Of a stretch of DNA of 42,469 bases, positions 26,252-36,016 are shown piece after piece; within the stretch, counting starts at the first letter, position 1, and the number at the start of each line of letters is the position of its first letter. The position numbers and the translations under genes were made by a program. This DNA comes from Dehalococcoidia bacterium (GTDB lineage: Bacteria > Chloroflexota > Dehalococcoidia > GIF9 > AB-539-J10), in the NCBI GenBank assembly GCA_003552125.1, contig PUON01000019.1, positions 1 to 42,469 on the forward strand, given 5' to 3'. The notes under the pieces are model-generated. The model saw nothing but the letters and a program-made list of their open reading frames with translations. It was not told the origin of the DNA and did no database searches.

Positions 26252-27073
26252 ATGGCTCTCAAGAAATTTAAGCCAACATCTGCCGGCAGGAGAGGCAAGG
26301 TAGCGGTCGTATCGGAGGAATTAACCAAGACTCCTCCCACGAAATCGCTGCTGGAGCCGCTCAAGAAACATTCAGGCCGCAACAATCGCGGCGTGGTCAC
26401 GGTCCGGCATCGTGGCGGTGGAAGTAAGCGCAAACTGCGCATCATTGACTTCAAGAGGAATAAGCCTGGTGTGCCGGGCAAGGTTGCCAGTGTCGAGTAT
26501 GATCCCAATCGCACGGCCCGGATCGCGCTGATCAACTACGCGGACGGTGACAAGCGATACATCCTGGCACCGCTTGGCCTCAAACCGGGTGATACAGTTG
26601 TGGCGGGACGCGATGCGCCCATTAAGGCGGGCAATGCTTTGCCCCTCGGGGCTATCCCCATCGGAACACAGTTGCACAACCTTGAGTTTGTGCCGGGCAA
26701 AGGCGGGCAGATTGTGCACAGCGCGGGAGCTTCCGCTCAGCTTATGAGTCGCGAAGGAAATTACGTGGTGGTGCGATTGCCGTCTCAGGAGTTGCGACGG
26801 ATCCATTGCGAATGTATGGCGACTGTCGGACAGCTTGGTAACATCGACCACAAGAATGTGAAACTGGGAAAGGCCGGTGCCAGCAGGTGGCGAGGCAGGC
26901 GACCGGCTGTGAGGGGCTCGGCGATGACACCCAGGGATCACCCGCACGGGGGTGGTGAAGGGCGTGCTCCTCTGGGCATGCCGCCCAAGACACCATGGGG
27001 CAAGCCCGCTCTTGGTGGCAGGACTCGCCGGAGGACGGTTTCCGATCGCTTCATAATCAGGCGGAGAAAGTAG
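26252..27073 (+). CDS. rplB: 50S ribosomal protein L2 (uL2)
   Basis: The 273-residue uL2 is needed for subunit joining and supports the peptidyl-transferase centre. [15 protein letters not shown], the SH3-like middle and [12 protein letters not shown] with the conserved His are present. The ATG follows AGAGGAAA. The gap from the bS22-like gene is 46 bp. Confidence 0.98.
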   Translation: MALKKFKPTSAGRRGKVAVVSEELTKTPPTKSLLEPLKKHSGRNNRGVVTVRHRGGGSKRKLRIIDFKRNKPGVPGKVASVEYDPNRTARIALINYADGDKRYILAPLGLKPGDTVVAGRDAPIKAGNALPLGAIPIGTQLHNLEFVPGKGGQIVHSAGASAQLMSREGNYVVVRLPSQELRRIHCECMATVGQLGNIDHKNVKLGKAGASRWRGRRPAVRGSAMTPRDHPHGGGEGRAPLGMPPKTPWGKPALGGRTRRRTVSDRFIIRRRK

Positions 27074-27074
27074 T

Positions 27075-27347
27075 ATGTCAAGATCACTGAAGAAGGGTCC
27101 TTACTGTCACCCGAAGCTCGAGAAGAAGATAGACGCGCTGAATAAGGTCGGCCAGAAGAGTATCATCAAGACATGGGCGCGGTCATCGACCGTACTTCCC
27201 TCCATGATTGGGCATACGCTGGCGGTTCATAACGGCAGAAAGCACGTGCCCATATTCATCACTGAAAACATGGTGGGACATAAGCTGGGAGAATTCGTGC
27301 CTACGTACACTTTCAGAGGCCACGTAGTTAAGAGCAAGAAACGGTAG
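27075..27347 (+). CDS. rpsS: 30S ribosomal protein S19 (uS19)
   Basis: The 90-residue uS19 of the 30S head has [15 protein letters not shown], the [14 protein letters not shown] motif and [18 protein letters not shown]. It starts one base after rplB. All features are normal for the family. Confidence 0.98.
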   Translation: MSRSLKKGPYCHPKLEKKIDALNKVGQKSIIKTWARSSTVLPSMIGHTLAVHNGRKHVPIFITENMVGHKLGEFVPTYTFRGHVVKSKKR

Positions 27348-27361
27348 GATACTGAGTAATA

Positions 27362-27694
27362 ATGAACGTGAAGGTCGTAGCTAAAGACATCGGATTGCCG
27401 CCCCGAAAGGTGAGGCGCATTGTGGACATGGTGCGAGGCATGAGAGTGGAAGAGGCCCTGTCGGTACTGCAGTTTATGCCGAGCCCCGGCGCCCGTGCGG
27501 TTGCCAAGGTCATCAGATCGGCAGCTGCTAACGCCGAGAATAATCATCAGACACCTGCTCAGGCTTTGCGCATCTCATCTATTTATGCTGATGAGGGGCG
27601 GACTCTGAAGAGGTATCGACCTCAGTCAAGGGGCAGGATCAGCCCCATTCTGAAGCGGTCGAGCCACGTCACCGTGCAGGTTGAGGAGGCCTAG
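27362..27694 (+). CDS. rplV: 50S ribosomal protein L22 (uL22)
   Basis: The 110-residue uL22 forms part of the exit-tunnel constriction with uL4. LPPRKVRRIVDMVRG, the KVIRSAAANAENN helix and the beta-hairpin RPQSRGRISPILKRSSH are present. It follows rpsS by 14 bp. Confidence 0.97.
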   Translation: MNVKVVAKDIGLPPRKVRRIVDMVRGMRVEEALSVLQFMPSPGARAVAKVIRSAAANAENNHQTPAQALRISSIYADEGRTLKRYRPQSRGRISPILKRSSHVTVQVEEA

Positions 27695-27696
27695 AG

Positions 27697-28368
27697 TTGG
27701 GTCAGAAAGTTCATCCCGTTGGATTCAGACTTGGAATTACCAAAGAGTGGCAGGGCAGGTGGTATGCCGGCAAGGATTACGCCAAGATGCTGCACCAGGA
27801 CCTGCAACTGCGGAAGGTGCTTGATCGACGTGCACGTGAATGCGGCATTGCCCGCGTTGATATCGAGAGAACCGGCAGCGAGATATTCGTAACGGCATAC
27901 TCGGCTCGGCCCGGTATTCTCATCGGGCGCGGTGGCCAGAATGTCGAATTGCTCCGCAAGGAACTGGAGTCCGTTGCCAATGACCGTGTCCGCCTCACCA
28001 TTCGAGAGGTGGATCATCCGGAACTGGTGGCCAAGCTCGTTGCGTTCAACATTGCGGAGAGACTCGAGGCTCGTGTGCCGTATCGCCGCGTCATGAAGCA
28101 GGCATCTTTCCGTACTATGCAGGCCGGCGCGCAGGGCATCAAGATCCAGGTGGGTGGACGACTGGGCGGTGCCGAGATCGCTCGATCACAGACAGTTCAC
28201 GAGGGCAGGATGCCCTTGCATACCCTGAGGGCGGACATAGACTATGGTTTTGCCGAAGCCCGCACCCTGATGGGGCGCATCGGTGTGAAAGTCTGGGTCT
28301 ACCGCGGGGAGATCCTGCCTGAGGCGAGGAGGCGAAGTGTTACAACCGAAACGAGTGAAGTATCGTAA
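27697..28368 (+). CDS. rpsC: 30S ribosomal protein S3 (uS3)
   Basis: The 223-residue uS3 helps form the mRNA entry channel. [17 protein letters not shown] at the start, a KH domain with [15 protein letters not shown] and the C-terminal [13 protein letters not shown] are standard. The start codon is TTG behind GAGGAGG, two bases after rplV. rplP begins inside its 3' end. Confidence 0.97.
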   Translation: MGQKVHPVGFRLGITKEWQGRWYAGKDYAKMLHQDLQLRKVLDRRARECGIARVDIERTGSEIFVTAYSARPGILIGRGGQNVELLRKELESVANDRVRLTIREVDHPELVAKLVAFNIAERLEARVPYRRVMKQASFRTMQAGAQGIKIQVGGRLGGAEIARSQTVHEGRMPLHTLRADIDYGFAEARTLMGRIGVKVWVYRGEILPEARRRSVTTETSEVS

Positions 28369-28762
28369 AGTCCAGCGTGGGCGAAGAACCGGCTCCGCGC
28401 ACAGTGGCAACACTGTTGCGTTCGGCGAATACGGACTTTGCGCTGATGGAAACGCCTGGATTACTGCCAGGCAGATCGAAGCGACACGGCGTGTATTCGT
28501 GCGCTTTCTGCGAAACCAGGGAAAGCTCTGGATCAGGGTGTTTCCCGACAAGTCGATAACCAGGAAACCGGCCGAGACAAGGCAGGGTGGTGGTAAGGGT
28601 GCGCCGGATGAGTGGGTGGCCGTTGTCAAGCGTGGACGGGTGATGTTCGAGTTGTCCGGGATTAGCGAAGACGTTGCTAAGCGGGCTGTTCGACTGGCAT
28701 CACACAAGTTGCCGATCGGCACGAAGTTCGTGACGAGAGAGGTGGCAAAGGTTGAAGACTGA
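28337..28762 (+). CDS. rplP: 50S ribosomal protein L16 (uL16)
   Basis: The 141-residue uL16 contacts tRNA in the A site. [31 protein letters not shown] and [17 protein letters not shown] are typical. It starts with GTG behind AGGAGG and overlaps rpsC by 32 bp and rpmC by 11 bp, an unusually deep double overlap. Confidence 0.97.
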   Translation: MLQPKRVKYRKVQRGRRTGSAHSGNTVAFGEYGLCADGNAWITARQIEATRRVFVRFLRNQGKLWIRVFPDKSITRKPAETRQGGGKGAPDEWVAVVKRGRVMFELSGISEDVAKRAVRLASHKLPIGTKFVTREVAKVED

Positions 28763-28949
28763 AGAGATTCGCATGCTATCCGATGCGGAGATACGAAAGA
28801 AGCTCGACGAGTCGGACCGGGAACTGGTTAACCTGAGTATCAGGGTTGCCAGCAGGCAGCTCGTGAACCATCGTGAACTCATGAAGGTGAAGCGGCGCAT
28901 GGCCCGACTGAAGACTATTCTTAGAGAGAGAGAACTGGGGATCAGGTGA
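28752..28949 (+). CDS. rpmC: 50S ribosomal protein L29 (uL29)
   Basis: The 65-residue two-helix uL29 sits next to uL23 near the exit tunnel. I use the TTG start giving [14 protein letters not shown], which matches family N-termini; the ATG at 28773 would remove the first seven residues. [13 protein letters not shown] ends the second helix. Confidence 0.94.
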   Translation: MKTEEIRMLSDAEIRKKLDESDRELVNLSIRVASRQLVNHRELMKVKRRMARLKTILRERELGIR

Positions 28950-28954
28950 ACGCC

Positions 28955-29236
28955 ATGGCCAAGAAGGACACAATCAAGGGCAGAGTGGTGAGCAACAGGA
29001 TGGACAAGACGGTGGTCGTCGCCGTCGATACAGTAGGCCGGCACCCATTGTACAAGAAGGCGATTCGCCGCATACGGAAGTACATGGCTCACGATGAGGC
29101 CAGCGTGTGCAACGTGGGTGATACTGTTGAGATTATCGAGGTTCGTCCTCTGTCCAGGCACAAGCGGTGGTGTGTGGTGAACCGCGTGGAGGGACAGGAT
29201 GCCGGCATGACGTCCGGTGAAGGCGGTACAGAATGA
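28955..29236 (+). CDS. rpsQ: 30S ribosomal protein S17 (uS17)
   Basis: The 93-residue uS17 is a primary 16S rRNA binder. [36 protein letters not shown] and [13 protein letters not shown] are present. The ATG at 28955 has AGGTGA at the right distance; a GTG at 28946 would overlap the rpmC stop. The short tail after NRVEG is poorly conserved. Confidence 0.96.
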   Translation: MAKKDTIKGRVVSNRMDKTVVVAVDTVGRHPLYKKAIRRIRKYMAHDEASVCNVGDTVEIIEVRPLSRHKRWCVVNRVEGQDAGMTSGEGGTE

Positions 29237-29601
29237 TTCAGACAGAGACACGATTGAAGGTTGCTGACAACACCGGCGCAAAGGTCGTGATGTGCATCAA
29301 CATACCCGGTGGAAGCCGCCGACGCTATGCGCATGTGGGCGATATCATTGTTGCCACCGTGAAGCAGGCCATGCCACATGGAGCGGTTAAGAAGGGAGAT
29401 GTCATCAAGGCGGTAATCGTCCGTGAGGCGCGACCCTTCAGACGCGCAAACGGCACTTACGTGCGGTTTGATGAAAACGCTGTCGTGGTGCTGGGCGACA
29501 AGAACAACCCTAAGGGGAGTCGTGTATTTGGCCCGGTGGCGCGGGAGTTGCGCGACAAGGCGTTTACGAAGATCATTTCGCTGGCTCCGGAGGTGGTCTG
29601 A
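29233..29601 (+). CDS. rplN: 50S ribosomal protein L14 (uL14)
   Basis: The 122-residue uL14 lies at the subunit interface. [32 protein letters not shown] and [13 protein letters not shown] are clear. It overlaps the rpsQ stop by four bases (ATGA). Confidence 0.98.
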   Translation: MIQTETRLKVADNTGAKVVMCINIPGGSRRRYAHVGDIIVATVKQAMPHGAVKKGDVIKAVIVREARPFRRANGTYVRFDENAVVVLGDKNNPKGSRVFGPVARELRDKAFTKIISLAPEVV

Positions 29602-29602
29602 A

Positions 29603-29914
29603 GTGAGAATCAGGAAGAATGACACCGTACTCGTGATCTCCGGGAAGGATCGCGGCAAGAAGGGGAAGGTACGCCGGGCGATGCCGAAGGGCGAGCGCGT
29701 GTACGTTGAAGGGTTGAATATGATCAAGCGGCATTCGCGTGCACGACGCGCCGCGAGACAGGCCGGAATTGTGGAACTCGAGGCGCCTATTCACGTGTCG
29801 AATGTCAAGCTGGTGTGCGAGAAGTGCAAGAAGCCGACACGGGTCGGAATCAAGACTCTTGAAGACGGCCGTAAGATGCGGTACTGCCGCGCATGCCAGG
29901 AACCGATTGACTGA
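29603..29914 (+). CDS. rplX: 50S ribosomal protein L24 (uL24)
   Basis: The 103-residue uL24 starts early 50S assembly. [20 protein letters not shown] is the KOW motif; [12 protein letters not shown] follows. The end carries paired CxxC motifs (CEKC and CRAC) typical of the zinc-ribbon-like form. The start is a GTG one base after the rplN stop. Confidence 0.96.
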   Translation: MRIRKNDTVLVISGKDRGKKGKVRRAMPKGERVYVEGLNMIKRHSRARRAARQAGIVELEAPIHVSNVKLVCEKCKKPTRVGIKTLEDGRKMRYCRACQEPID

Positions 29915-29928
29915 GGAGAGCGACCATC

Positions 29929-30471
29929 ATGCTTGGTGCAAGAGAGAGATACCAGAAGGAAGTCCTCCCCGAGTTGAAGAATCGACTCGGCTATGAGAAC
30001 GTGATGGAGCTTCCTCGAATACAGAAGATCGTGGTCGGAATTGGGCTTGGTGAGGCGATTCACAACGCCAAGGCGCTGGAATCTGCCGAGAAGGATCTTG
30101 CCACTATCACCGGGCAGAAGCCGGTTGTGACTCATGCTCGCCGGTCGATCGCTGCCTTCAAGCTCAGGGCGGGAATGCCCATAGGAATGATGGTCACGCT
30201 GCGCGGAAAGCGCATGTGGGACTTCTTTGACCGACTCGTTGGCATCGTGCTTCCCCGCATTCGTGACTTCCGAGGGGTTTCAGCGAATGCCTTCGATGGG
30301 CGTGGAAACTACAGCCTCGGATTAAAGGAACAGATCATGTTCCCCGAGATTGACTATGACAAGATCGAGAAGATACGTGGGTTGCAGGTGACCATCGTGA
30401 CCAGCGCGAAGCGGGATGACGAGGCGAGGATCCTGCTGAAGCTCATGGGAATGCCGCTCGTGGGAGACTAG
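29929..30471 (+). CDS. rplE: 50S ribosomal protein L5 (uL5)
   Basis: The 180-residue uL5 binds 5S rRNA and forms a bridge to the 30S head. [51 protein letters not shown] and [13 protein letters not shown] are all present. Length is normal, and rpsN follows after two bases. Confidence 0.98.
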   Translation: MLGARERYQKEVLPELKNRLGYENVMELPRIQKIVVGIGLGEAIHNAKALESAEKDLATITGQKPVVTHARRSIAAFKLRAGMPIGMMVTLRGKRMWDFFDRLVGIVLPRIRDFRGVSANAFDGRGNYSLGLKEQIMFPEIDYDKIEKIRGLQVTIVTSAKRDDEARILLKLMGMPLVGD

Positions 30472-30473
30472 TT

Positions 30474-30659
30474 ATGGCGAAGAAATCCAAAGTAGCAAAG
30501 TCGAATCGACCGCCCAAGTTCGCGGTGCAGTCGCATAACCGGTGCCGCCGTTGTGGGAGGCCGCGCGGCTTCATCCGAAAGTTCGGGCTGTGTCGTATTT
30601 GCTTCAGGGAACTGGCAGTGCTTGGCTATATCCCTGGGGTGAGGAAGTCGAGTTGGTAG
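30474..30659 (+). CDS. rpsN: 30S ribosomal protein S14 type Z (uS14)
   Basis: The 61-residue zinc-binding uS14 carries C24, C27, C40 and C43 (CRRCGRPRG and CRICFREL), so it is the short C+ form rather than the long zinc-free form. The end, [11 protein letters not shown], is canonical. Confidence 0.97.
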   Translation: MAKKSKVAKSNRPPKFAVQSHNRCRRCGRPRGFIRKFGLCRICFRELAVLGYIPGVRKSSW

Positions 30660-30670
30660 GAGTGCGCACG

Positions 30671-31063
30671 ATGGTTAACGACCCCATTGCCGATATGCTC
30701 ACGAGAATCAGGAACGCTGTGATGGTCGGCCACGAGAGTGTGCTTGTTCCTCACTCGCGGGTTAAGGTGGCTGTAGCGAAGATCCTCAAAGAGGAGAATT
30801 TCATTGACGACTACGAGATCGTGAAGGCGAAACCTCAGCAGATGATCAAACTGCAATTGAGGTACGTGGACAAACAGCCGGTGGTCCTCGGCCTTGAACG
30901 GGTAAGTCGCCCCGGACTGCGTGTCTATGCGGGGAAGGCTGAGATACCAAGGGTGTACGGAGGTCTCGGAGTCGCCATCATATCAACATCTCAGGGAATC
31001 ATGACTGGAAAGCAGGCGTGGCGCAAGAAGCTCGGAGGCGAGGTTCTGTGCTACGTCTGGTAG
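30671..31063 (+). CDS. rpsH: 30S ribosomal protein S8 (uS8)
   Basis: The 130-residue uS8 binds the central domain of 16S rRNA and represses the spc operon in E. coli. [13 protein letters not shown] starts the protein; [20 protein letters not shown] ends it. The ATG has GTAGGAG seven bases before it; frames extending further upstream overlap rpsN. Confidence 0.97.
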   Translation: MVNDPIADMLTRIRNAVMVGHESVLVPHSRVKVAVAKILKEENFIDDYEIVKAKPQQMIKLQLRYVDKQPVVLGLERVSRPGLRVYAGKAEIPRVYGGLGVAIISTSQGIMTGKQAWRKKLGGEVLCYVW

Positions 31064-31086
31064 GTCGAATGCGGGGTAACAGGTAA

Positions 31087-31638
31087 ATGTCTCGAATTGG
31101 ACGAATGCCGATACAAGTGCCTGGGGATGTCCAGGTTTCGATATCTGAGGACAATGTGGTGGCCGTCAGTGGGCCGCGCGGCAAGCTGAGTCGGTCCTTG
31201 AATCGTGACATGCGTATCACGTTGAGGGATGGCTTACTTACCGTTGTGCGACCCACGGATAACCGGGTGCACCGGTCGATGCACGGCCTGACACGCACTC
31301 TTCTCGCCAATATGGTGCAAGGCGTGAGTGGTGGATTCGAGCGGGTATTGGAGGTCAATGGCGTGGGTTACCGCGTGCAGAAGACCGGCAATGACCTCGT
31401 CCTCCAGGTTGGCTACAGCAGTCCGGTGCAATTCTCACTGCCCGAAGGTGTCGATGCAGTGGTGGAAGGGACAAATCGTATCCGCCTGTCTGGGCATGAT
31501 AAGGAAGTCGTTGGCCAGACAGCTGCGCGCATTCGGGCAGTCAGAGTATGTGACCGGTATAAGGGCAAGGGCATCAAATACGCTGAGGAAAAGCTGCGAC
31601 TGAAGCCTGGCAAGGCAGGCAAGGTCACAAAAGGATAG
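31087..31638 (+). CDS. rplF: 50S ribosomal protein L6 (uL6)
   Basis: The 183-residue uL6 stabilises the factor-binding region. MSRIGRMPIQVP, VSGPRGKLSR, VNGVGYRVQ and the C-terminal YKGKGIKYAEEKLRLKPGK are typical of both halves of this duplicated fold. Confidence 0.98.
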   Translation: MSRIGRMPIQVPGDVQVSISEDNVVAVSGPRGKLSRSLNRDMRITLRDGLLTVVRPTDNRVHRSMHGLTRTLLANMVQGVSGGFERVLEVNGVGYRVQKTGNDLVLQVGYSSPVQFSLPEGVDAVVEGTNRIRLSGHDKEVVGQTAARIRAVRVCDRYKGKGIKYAEEKLRLKPGKAGKVTKG

Positions 31639-31644
31639 TGTGAC

Positions 31645-32010
31645 ATGGCGAGGAATAACCCTACTGTGATGCGGAAGATTCGACACCAGCGCGTGCGTCG
31701 CAAGATCCATGGGACTGCCGCCCGCCCGCGGCTTGCCGTATACAGGAGTCTCCAGCATATCTATGCCCAGGTAATCGATGATGATCGTCAACACACGATG
31801 GTCTCGGCAAGCACCCTTGACGCGGGTGTCATCGGTGAGGGAGATAAGAACTCCAAAACCGATGCGGCCAGGCGCGTGGGTGAACTCGTCGCCCAGCGGG
31901 CATTGGACCAAGGCGTGAAGCAGGTAGTATTCGACCGTGGCGGCTTCATGTACCACGGTCGTGTGCGTGCGCTGGCCGATGAAGCGCGAAAAGCTGGACT
32001 CGTGTTCTAG
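31645..32010 (+). CDS. rplR: 50S ribosomal protein L18 (uL18)
   Basis: The 121-residue uL18 binds 5S r[30 protein letters not shown] and the closing [20 protein letters not shown] are standard. It follows rplF by six bases. Confidence 0.97.
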   Translation: MARNNPTVMRKIRHQRVRRKIHGTAARPRLAVYRSLQHIYAQVIDDDRQHTMVSASTLDAGVIGEGDKNSKTDAARRVGELVAQRALDQGVKQVVFDRGGFMYHGRVRALADEARKAGLVF

Positions 32011-32054
32011 ATGACCGTCACAGCGCAATCTAAAAGAGTAAAGGGTATCTCGTT

Positions 32055-32606
32055 ATGAAGGCAGTTACTAAGACAAGTACCGGATTTGAGAGGATCGACT
32101 CCTCAGACCTGCAATTGGAAGAGAAACTAATGACAGTCGATCGCGTCACCAAGGTAGTGAAAGGTGGTCGACGGCTTCGCTTCAGGGCCTTGATGGTTGT
32201 GGGCGACAGTAACGGTCATGTGGGCGTGGGTCTGGCCAAGGCCACGGGCGTACCCGAGGCCATTCGTAAGGCTGGGGCCATGGGGCGTAAGCAACTTGTC
32301 AGTGTGCCCATCGTGAATGAAACGATCCCGCACGAGGCACTGGCAAAGTATGGCTCGTCTGTGGTTCTCATCAAGCCTGCAGCGCAGGGTCGTGGCATGA
32401 TCGCAAGCAATACGGTGCGAACGGTGCTGGAGCTGGCAGGTATTCGCAATGTGGTGAGCAAGTCGCTCGGCAGTCAGAACCGGATCAATGTAGCGCGCGC
32501 CACTGTTCTTGCACTGAGGTCGCTCAGACTCGCAGAACAGGTGTCCGAGCAGCGTGTAGCGGGAAAGAGTACTTCGCATTCGGAGGCCACTGATGCAACT
32601 GAATGA
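32055..32606 (+). CDS. rpsE: 30S ribosomal protein S5 (uS5)
   Basis: The 183-residue uS5 contributes to decoding accuracy and mRNA unwinding at the entry. VVKGGRRLRFRALMVVGD, GVGLAKATGVPEAIRKA and GSQNRINVARATVLALR are present. The N-terminus (to about residue 25) and the Ser/Thr-rich C-terminus are variable. rplO begins 14 bp before its end; there is no room for rpmD, which usually follows. Confidence 0.97.
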   Translation: MKAVTKTSTGFERIDSSDLQLEEKLMTVDRVTKVVKGGRRLRFRALMVVGDSNGHVGVGLAKATGVPEAIRKAGAMGRKQLVSVPIVNETIPHEALAKYGSSVVLIKPAAQGRGMIASNTVRTVLELAGIRNVVSKSLGSQNRINVARATVLALRSLRLAEQVSEQRVAGKSTSHSEATDATE

Positions 32607-33033
32607 ATTGGGTCCTGCAGAGGGCTCTAAACGCCGAACTCGTCGAGTTGGCAGGGGCGACGGTAGCGGCCGCGGCACATACTCCGGTCGTGGAATGAAA
32701 GGCCAGAAGGGTCACCACAAGGGAGTCCGCCTTGGCTTTGAGGGAGGACAGTTGCCTCTGATCAAGCGGCTGCCGCGTAAGCGCGGGTTCACCAACGTGT
32801 TCAAGATCGAATTCAACGTCGTGAACGTTTCCGCACTGAATGCCTTCCCGGAAGGCGCTGAAGTGACGCCCCAACATATGAAAGATGCCGGCCTTATTCG
32901 CTCTCTCGATCGCCCCACCAAGGTCTTGGGGCACGGTGAACTCGAGAAGAGCCTCACCGTTCAGGCGGAGCGCTTCTCCGCCACAGCCGAAGAGAAGATC
33001 AGAGCCGCGCAAGGAACGGTGAGGAAGGCGTAG
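32593..33033 (+). CDS. rplO: 50S ribosomal protein L15 (uL15)
   Basis: The 146-residue uL15 has RRVGRGDGSGRGTYSGRGMK, KGQKGHHKG, FEGGQLPLIKRLPRKRG and the later KVLGHGELEKSLTV. It overlaps rpsE by 14 bp. The gene for L30, which normally lies between the two, is absent. Confidence 0.97.
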   Translation: MQLNELGPAEGSKRRTRRVGRGDGSGRGTYSGRGMKGQKGHHKGVRLGFEGGQLPLIKRLPRKRGFTNVFKIEFNVVNVSALNAFPEGAEVTPQHMKDAGLIRSLDRPTKVLGHGELEKSLTVQAERFSATAEEKIRAAQGTVRKA

Positions 33034-33034
33034 T

Positions 33035-34348
33035 ATGCAGCAGAAAGAGGGTCAGCCACGTCTTATTCAGGCAATGCGGGACGCGTTCTCGCTGCCGGAC
33101 CTCAGGCAGAGGATTCTGTTCACATTTGGAATACTCGTTGCTTTTCGGTTCCTGGTTCACGTGCCTTTGCCAGGCGTGGATCCCCGCGCATTGAGTGAAT
33201 TCTTCGATCAACATGCGCTGCTGGGAATGCTTGACCTGTTCAGCGGGGGCGCAATGCGGAATTTCAGCATTGCCGCCATGGGCGTCTATCCATACATCAC
33301 CGCCTCCATTATCATGCAATTGCTTGTCCCGGTCATCCCGAGACTGCAGGCGATTTCACAGCAGGGCGAGGCCGGACAGCGGCAAATCAACCGCATCACC
33401 CATTTCCTGGCGGTTCCGATGGCAGGACTGCAAGGCTACTCGCAGATTGCGTTGCTGACCAGTCAGAATGTCATCGCTCATCCTGATGGCCTGACGACTG
33501 CAACTATCATATTGTCGATTACTGCAGGGACGATGTTTCTGGTCTGGATGGGGGAGCTCATCACGGAGCGCGGCATCGGTAATGGAATCTCCATTATTAT
33601 CTTTGGGGGCATTGTCGCGTCGCTCGTCGAGTCCGTGGGACGGATCGGGTTTGCTTTTCAGGAGAATCCCATTGGAACGATCGCGTTTGCCATCTTTGGC
33701 GTAGCTATCCTGATGATTATCGTGCTCTTCATCGAGGCACATCGCAGGATTCCCGTTCAGTATGCGAAAAGCACCTTCCGAGGCGGCCGCATGTATCGCC
33801 AGTCGGGATCGACGTATATACCGCTTCGCGTGAACACAGCCGGTATGATCCCGCTGATCTTCGCGATTGCAATGATGCAGATGCCACGTTTGATCGCGAG
33901 CTACTTCGTGAACCCACAATCGCCCGGTTTCTGGGATTCGGTGTACAACGCGTTCGATCCATTACTTGGACTCCCTGGTGGGTTGCTCTACTGGGGTGTG
34001 TATTTCCTTCTGGTCTTCGGGTTCACCTTCTTCTATACGATGGTGATATTTGAGCAGATGAATCTCCCGCGTACCCTGCAGCAGCAGGGGGGGTTCATTC
34101 CCGGAGTACGTCCAGGGAAATCGACTTCGGATTACCTCACCGGTGTGAGCAGGCGGCTTACTTTTGGCGGAGCTTCGTTCCTCGCACTGGTGGCCATCTC
34201 TCCGTTCGTAGCTCGCCTGGTCACAGGGGTGACACTGCTTGAGATTCAGAGCACTGCCGTACTTATCGCGGTCGGTGTCGCGCTCGATACCATGAAACAA
34301 CTGGAGTCACAGTTGACCATGCGACGCTATGATGGATTCCTGAAGTAG
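33035..34348 (+). CDS. secY: Preprotein translocase subunit SecY
   Basis: The 437-residue membrane channel forms the Sec translocon with SecE and SecG. Ten transmembrane segments can be traced from the first (ILFTFGILVAFRFLVHVPLP) on. FSGGAMRNFSIAAMGVYPYI is near the plug, GMIPLIFA and the cytoplasmic loop LPRTLQQQGGFIPGVRPGK are highly conserved. It follows rplO by one base. Confidence 0.98.
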   Translation: MQQKEGQPRLIQAMRDAFSLPDLRQRILFTFGILVAFRFLVHVPLPGVDPRALSEFFDQHALLGMLDLFSGGAMRNFSIAAMGVYPYITASIIMQLLVPVIPRLQAISQQGEAGQRQINRITHFLAVPMAGLQGYSQIALLTSQNVIAHPDGLTTATIILSITAGTMFLVWMGELITERGIGNGISIIIFGGIVASLVESVGRIGFAFQENPIGTIAFAIFGVAILMIIVLFIEAHRRIPVQYAKSTFRGGRMYRQSGSTYIPLRVNTAGMIPLIFAIAMMQMPRLIASYFVNPQSPGFWDSVYNAFDPLLGLPGGLLYWGVYFLLVFGFTFFYTMVIFEQMNLPRTLQQQGGFIPGVRPGKSTSDYLTGVSRRLTFGGASFLALVAISPFVARLVTGVTLLEIQSTAVLIAVGVALDTMKQLESQLTMRRYDGFLK

Positions 34349-34355
34349 GGGGACA

Positions 34356-35012
34356 ATGATGAATGTCGTTTTGCTGGGAGCACCGGGTGCAGGAAAGGGA
34401 ACTCAGGCAGCTGTCCTGACGAAGCAGCTGGGCGTCGTTCACGTCGCCTCAGGCGATCTCTTTCGCAAAGCGCTTTCCGAGAACACCGAGCTGGGTCTCC
34501 TGGCGAAGTCCTACATGGAGAAGGGAGACCTCGTCCCGGATGAGGTGACCATTGAGATGGTCCTCGAGAGGATCCGACAACCCGATTGTGCACCTGGCGT
34601 CCTATTTGATGGATTCCCGCGCACGCTGAGCCAGGCGCAGGCGCTGGACGAGAAGCTGGACGGCGAGGGCAAGAGGATCGACAGGGCGGTCTATATTGAA
34701 GTGCCTGAGGAGGAGCTGGTTAAGAGGCTCAGCGGGCGGTGGATATGCCGTGAGTGTCAGACACCCTACCACTCTGAGAGTTCTCCTCCGAAGGTCGCCG
34801 GAAAGTGTGATGTGTGTGGGGGCGAGCTGTATCAGCGAGCAGATGATACGGAAGAAACAGTGCGTGAGCGGCTCAAGGTGTTCTTCTCGCAGACTTTGCC
34901 CATCGTGGAATACTACGAAAAGCAGGGGAAGCTGCTGCGGGTTGATGGCGACAGGGACATCGAGGAGGTGTCGGCAGCGATTGCCCGCCTGCTTGAGGCG
35001 GGGAACGCTTGA
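34356..35012 (+). CDS. adk: Adenylate kinase, zinc-binding LID type
   Basis: The 218-residue enzyme equilibrates ATP and AMP with two ADP. The P-loop GAPGAGKGTQ is at 8-17, FDGFPRTLSQAQ binds AMP, and the long LID carries C131, C134, C151 and C154, the four-Cys zinc site of many Gram-positive-type enzymes. Two consecutive ATGs follow GGGGGA. Position after secY and before map and infA is the common arrangement. Confidence 0.97.
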   Translation: MMNVVLLGAPGAGKGTQAAVLTKQLGVVHVASGDLFRKALSENTELGLLAKSYMEKGDLVPDEVTIEMVLERIRQPDCAPGVLFDGFPRTLSQAQALDEKLDGEGKRIDRAVYIEVPEEELVKRLSGRWICRECQTPYHSESSPPKVAGKCDVCGGELYQRADDTEETVRERLKVFFSQTLPIVEYYEKQGKLLRVDGDRDIEEVSAAIARLLEAGNA

Positions 35013-35749
35013 TTGTAGTGAAGTCGCCCGAAGAGATCGAGGCGATGCGTGAGTGCGGCGGCATCCTTAGAGAGTTGCTGACACTTGTGCAGAATGAGGT
35101 GCATGCCGGAGTCAGTACACGCGCAATCGACAGGTTCGTGGAGGACGAGATGAGGCGGCGAAGAGTCGTTGCATCGTTCAAAGGGTACCATGGCTTTCCG
35201 GCGAGTGTGTGTGTCTCGATCAATGATGAAGTGGTCCATGGCATCCCGGGAGGCCGGGTTATCCGAAATGGCGATATTGTGTCGCTTGACCTTGGTGTTT
35301 ACCATAGGGGATTCCACACTGATGCTGCGGTTACCCTTGGTGTTGGCACGATAGTCGGTCAATCTGCTAGTCTGATTGAGGTTACGCGTCGTGCCCTTGT
35401 CGAGGGTGTGGCGCAGGCGCGAGCCGGTAATCGCGTGGGCGATATCTCACGCGCCATACAGGAGTGCGTCGAAGATGGCGGTTTCTCCGTGATTCGGGAG
35501 TATACGGGACACGGCGTCGGTCGTGAATTGCATGAAGAGCCTCAGGTCCCGAATTTTGAGGGCGACGGAAATGGCCCGCTGCTCCGGGCAGGTATGACAT
35601 TGGCGATTGAGCCCATGGTCACGGCCGGACACTGGCGCACAAGGGTTGGTAGCAATGGGTGGACTGTGCTGACCGCGGATGGCAGTGTCTCTGCTCATTT
35701 CGAGCACAGCATAGTCGTTACCGAAGGCGAACCGTTGGTGTTCGCGTAG
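35009..35749 (+). CDS. map: Methionine aminopeptidase type I
   Basis: The 246-residue metalloenzyme removes initiator Met from new proteins. The five metal ligands are D94, D105, H168, E201 and E232, and H77 lies in VVHGIP. There is no N-terminal zinc extension. It starts with TTG overlapping the adk stop (TTGA). IVVKSPEEIEAMRECG is a normal N-terminus. Confidence 0.97.
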   Translation: MIVVKSPEEIEAMRECGGILRELLTLVQNEVHAGVSTRAIDRFVEDEMRRRRVVASFKGYHGFPASVCVSINDEVVHGIPGGRVIRNGDIVSLDLGVYHRGFHTDAAVTLGVGTIVGQSASLIEVTRRALVEGVAQARAGNRVGDISRAIQECVEDGGFSVIREYTGHGVGRELHEEPQVPNFEGDGNGPLLRAGMTLAIEPMVTAGHWRTRVGSNGWTVLTADGSVSAHFEHSIVVTEGEPLVFA

Positions 35750-35759
35750 GTTGTAACGT

Positions 35760-35978
35760 ATGGCGAAGAAAGAAAAGATCGAAGTCGAGGGCAAGGTCAC
35801 CATCTGTCTGCCGAACACGATGTTTCGGGTGGAGTTACCGAATGGTCATGTCGTGCTGGCGCATATCTCTGGGAAGATGCGGAAGCACTACATCAAGATA
35901 CTTCCTGGAGACCGCGTGCTCGTGGAGTTGTCTCCGTATGACCTGTCCCGAGGCCGGATCACATACCGGCTGAAGTAG
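35760..35978 (+). CDS. infA: Translation initiation factor IF-1
   Basis: The 72-residue OB-fold factor blocks the A site during initiation. [20 protein letters not shown] and [19 protein letters not shown] are canonical. It lies directly between map and rpmJ. Confidence 0.98.
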   Translation: MAKKEKIEVEGKVTICLPNTMFRVELPNGHVVLAHISGKMRKHYIKILPGDRVLVELSPYDLSRGRITYRLK

Positions 35979-35987
35979 CGCCGTGCT

Positions 35988-36016
35988 TTGACACGTACGC
36001 GCTAATCACGTATTAT
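35988..36016 (+). promoter_or_regulatory. Internal promoter before rpmJ
   Basis: A perfect TTGACA, a 17-base spacer and TATTAT lie in the 65-bp gap after infA. The predicted start, near 36023, leaves about 20 bases before the rpmJ ATG. It would give the rpmJ-rpsM-rpsK-rpsD-rpoA-rplQ group its own supply of transcripts in addition to readthrough. Confidence 0.8.
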
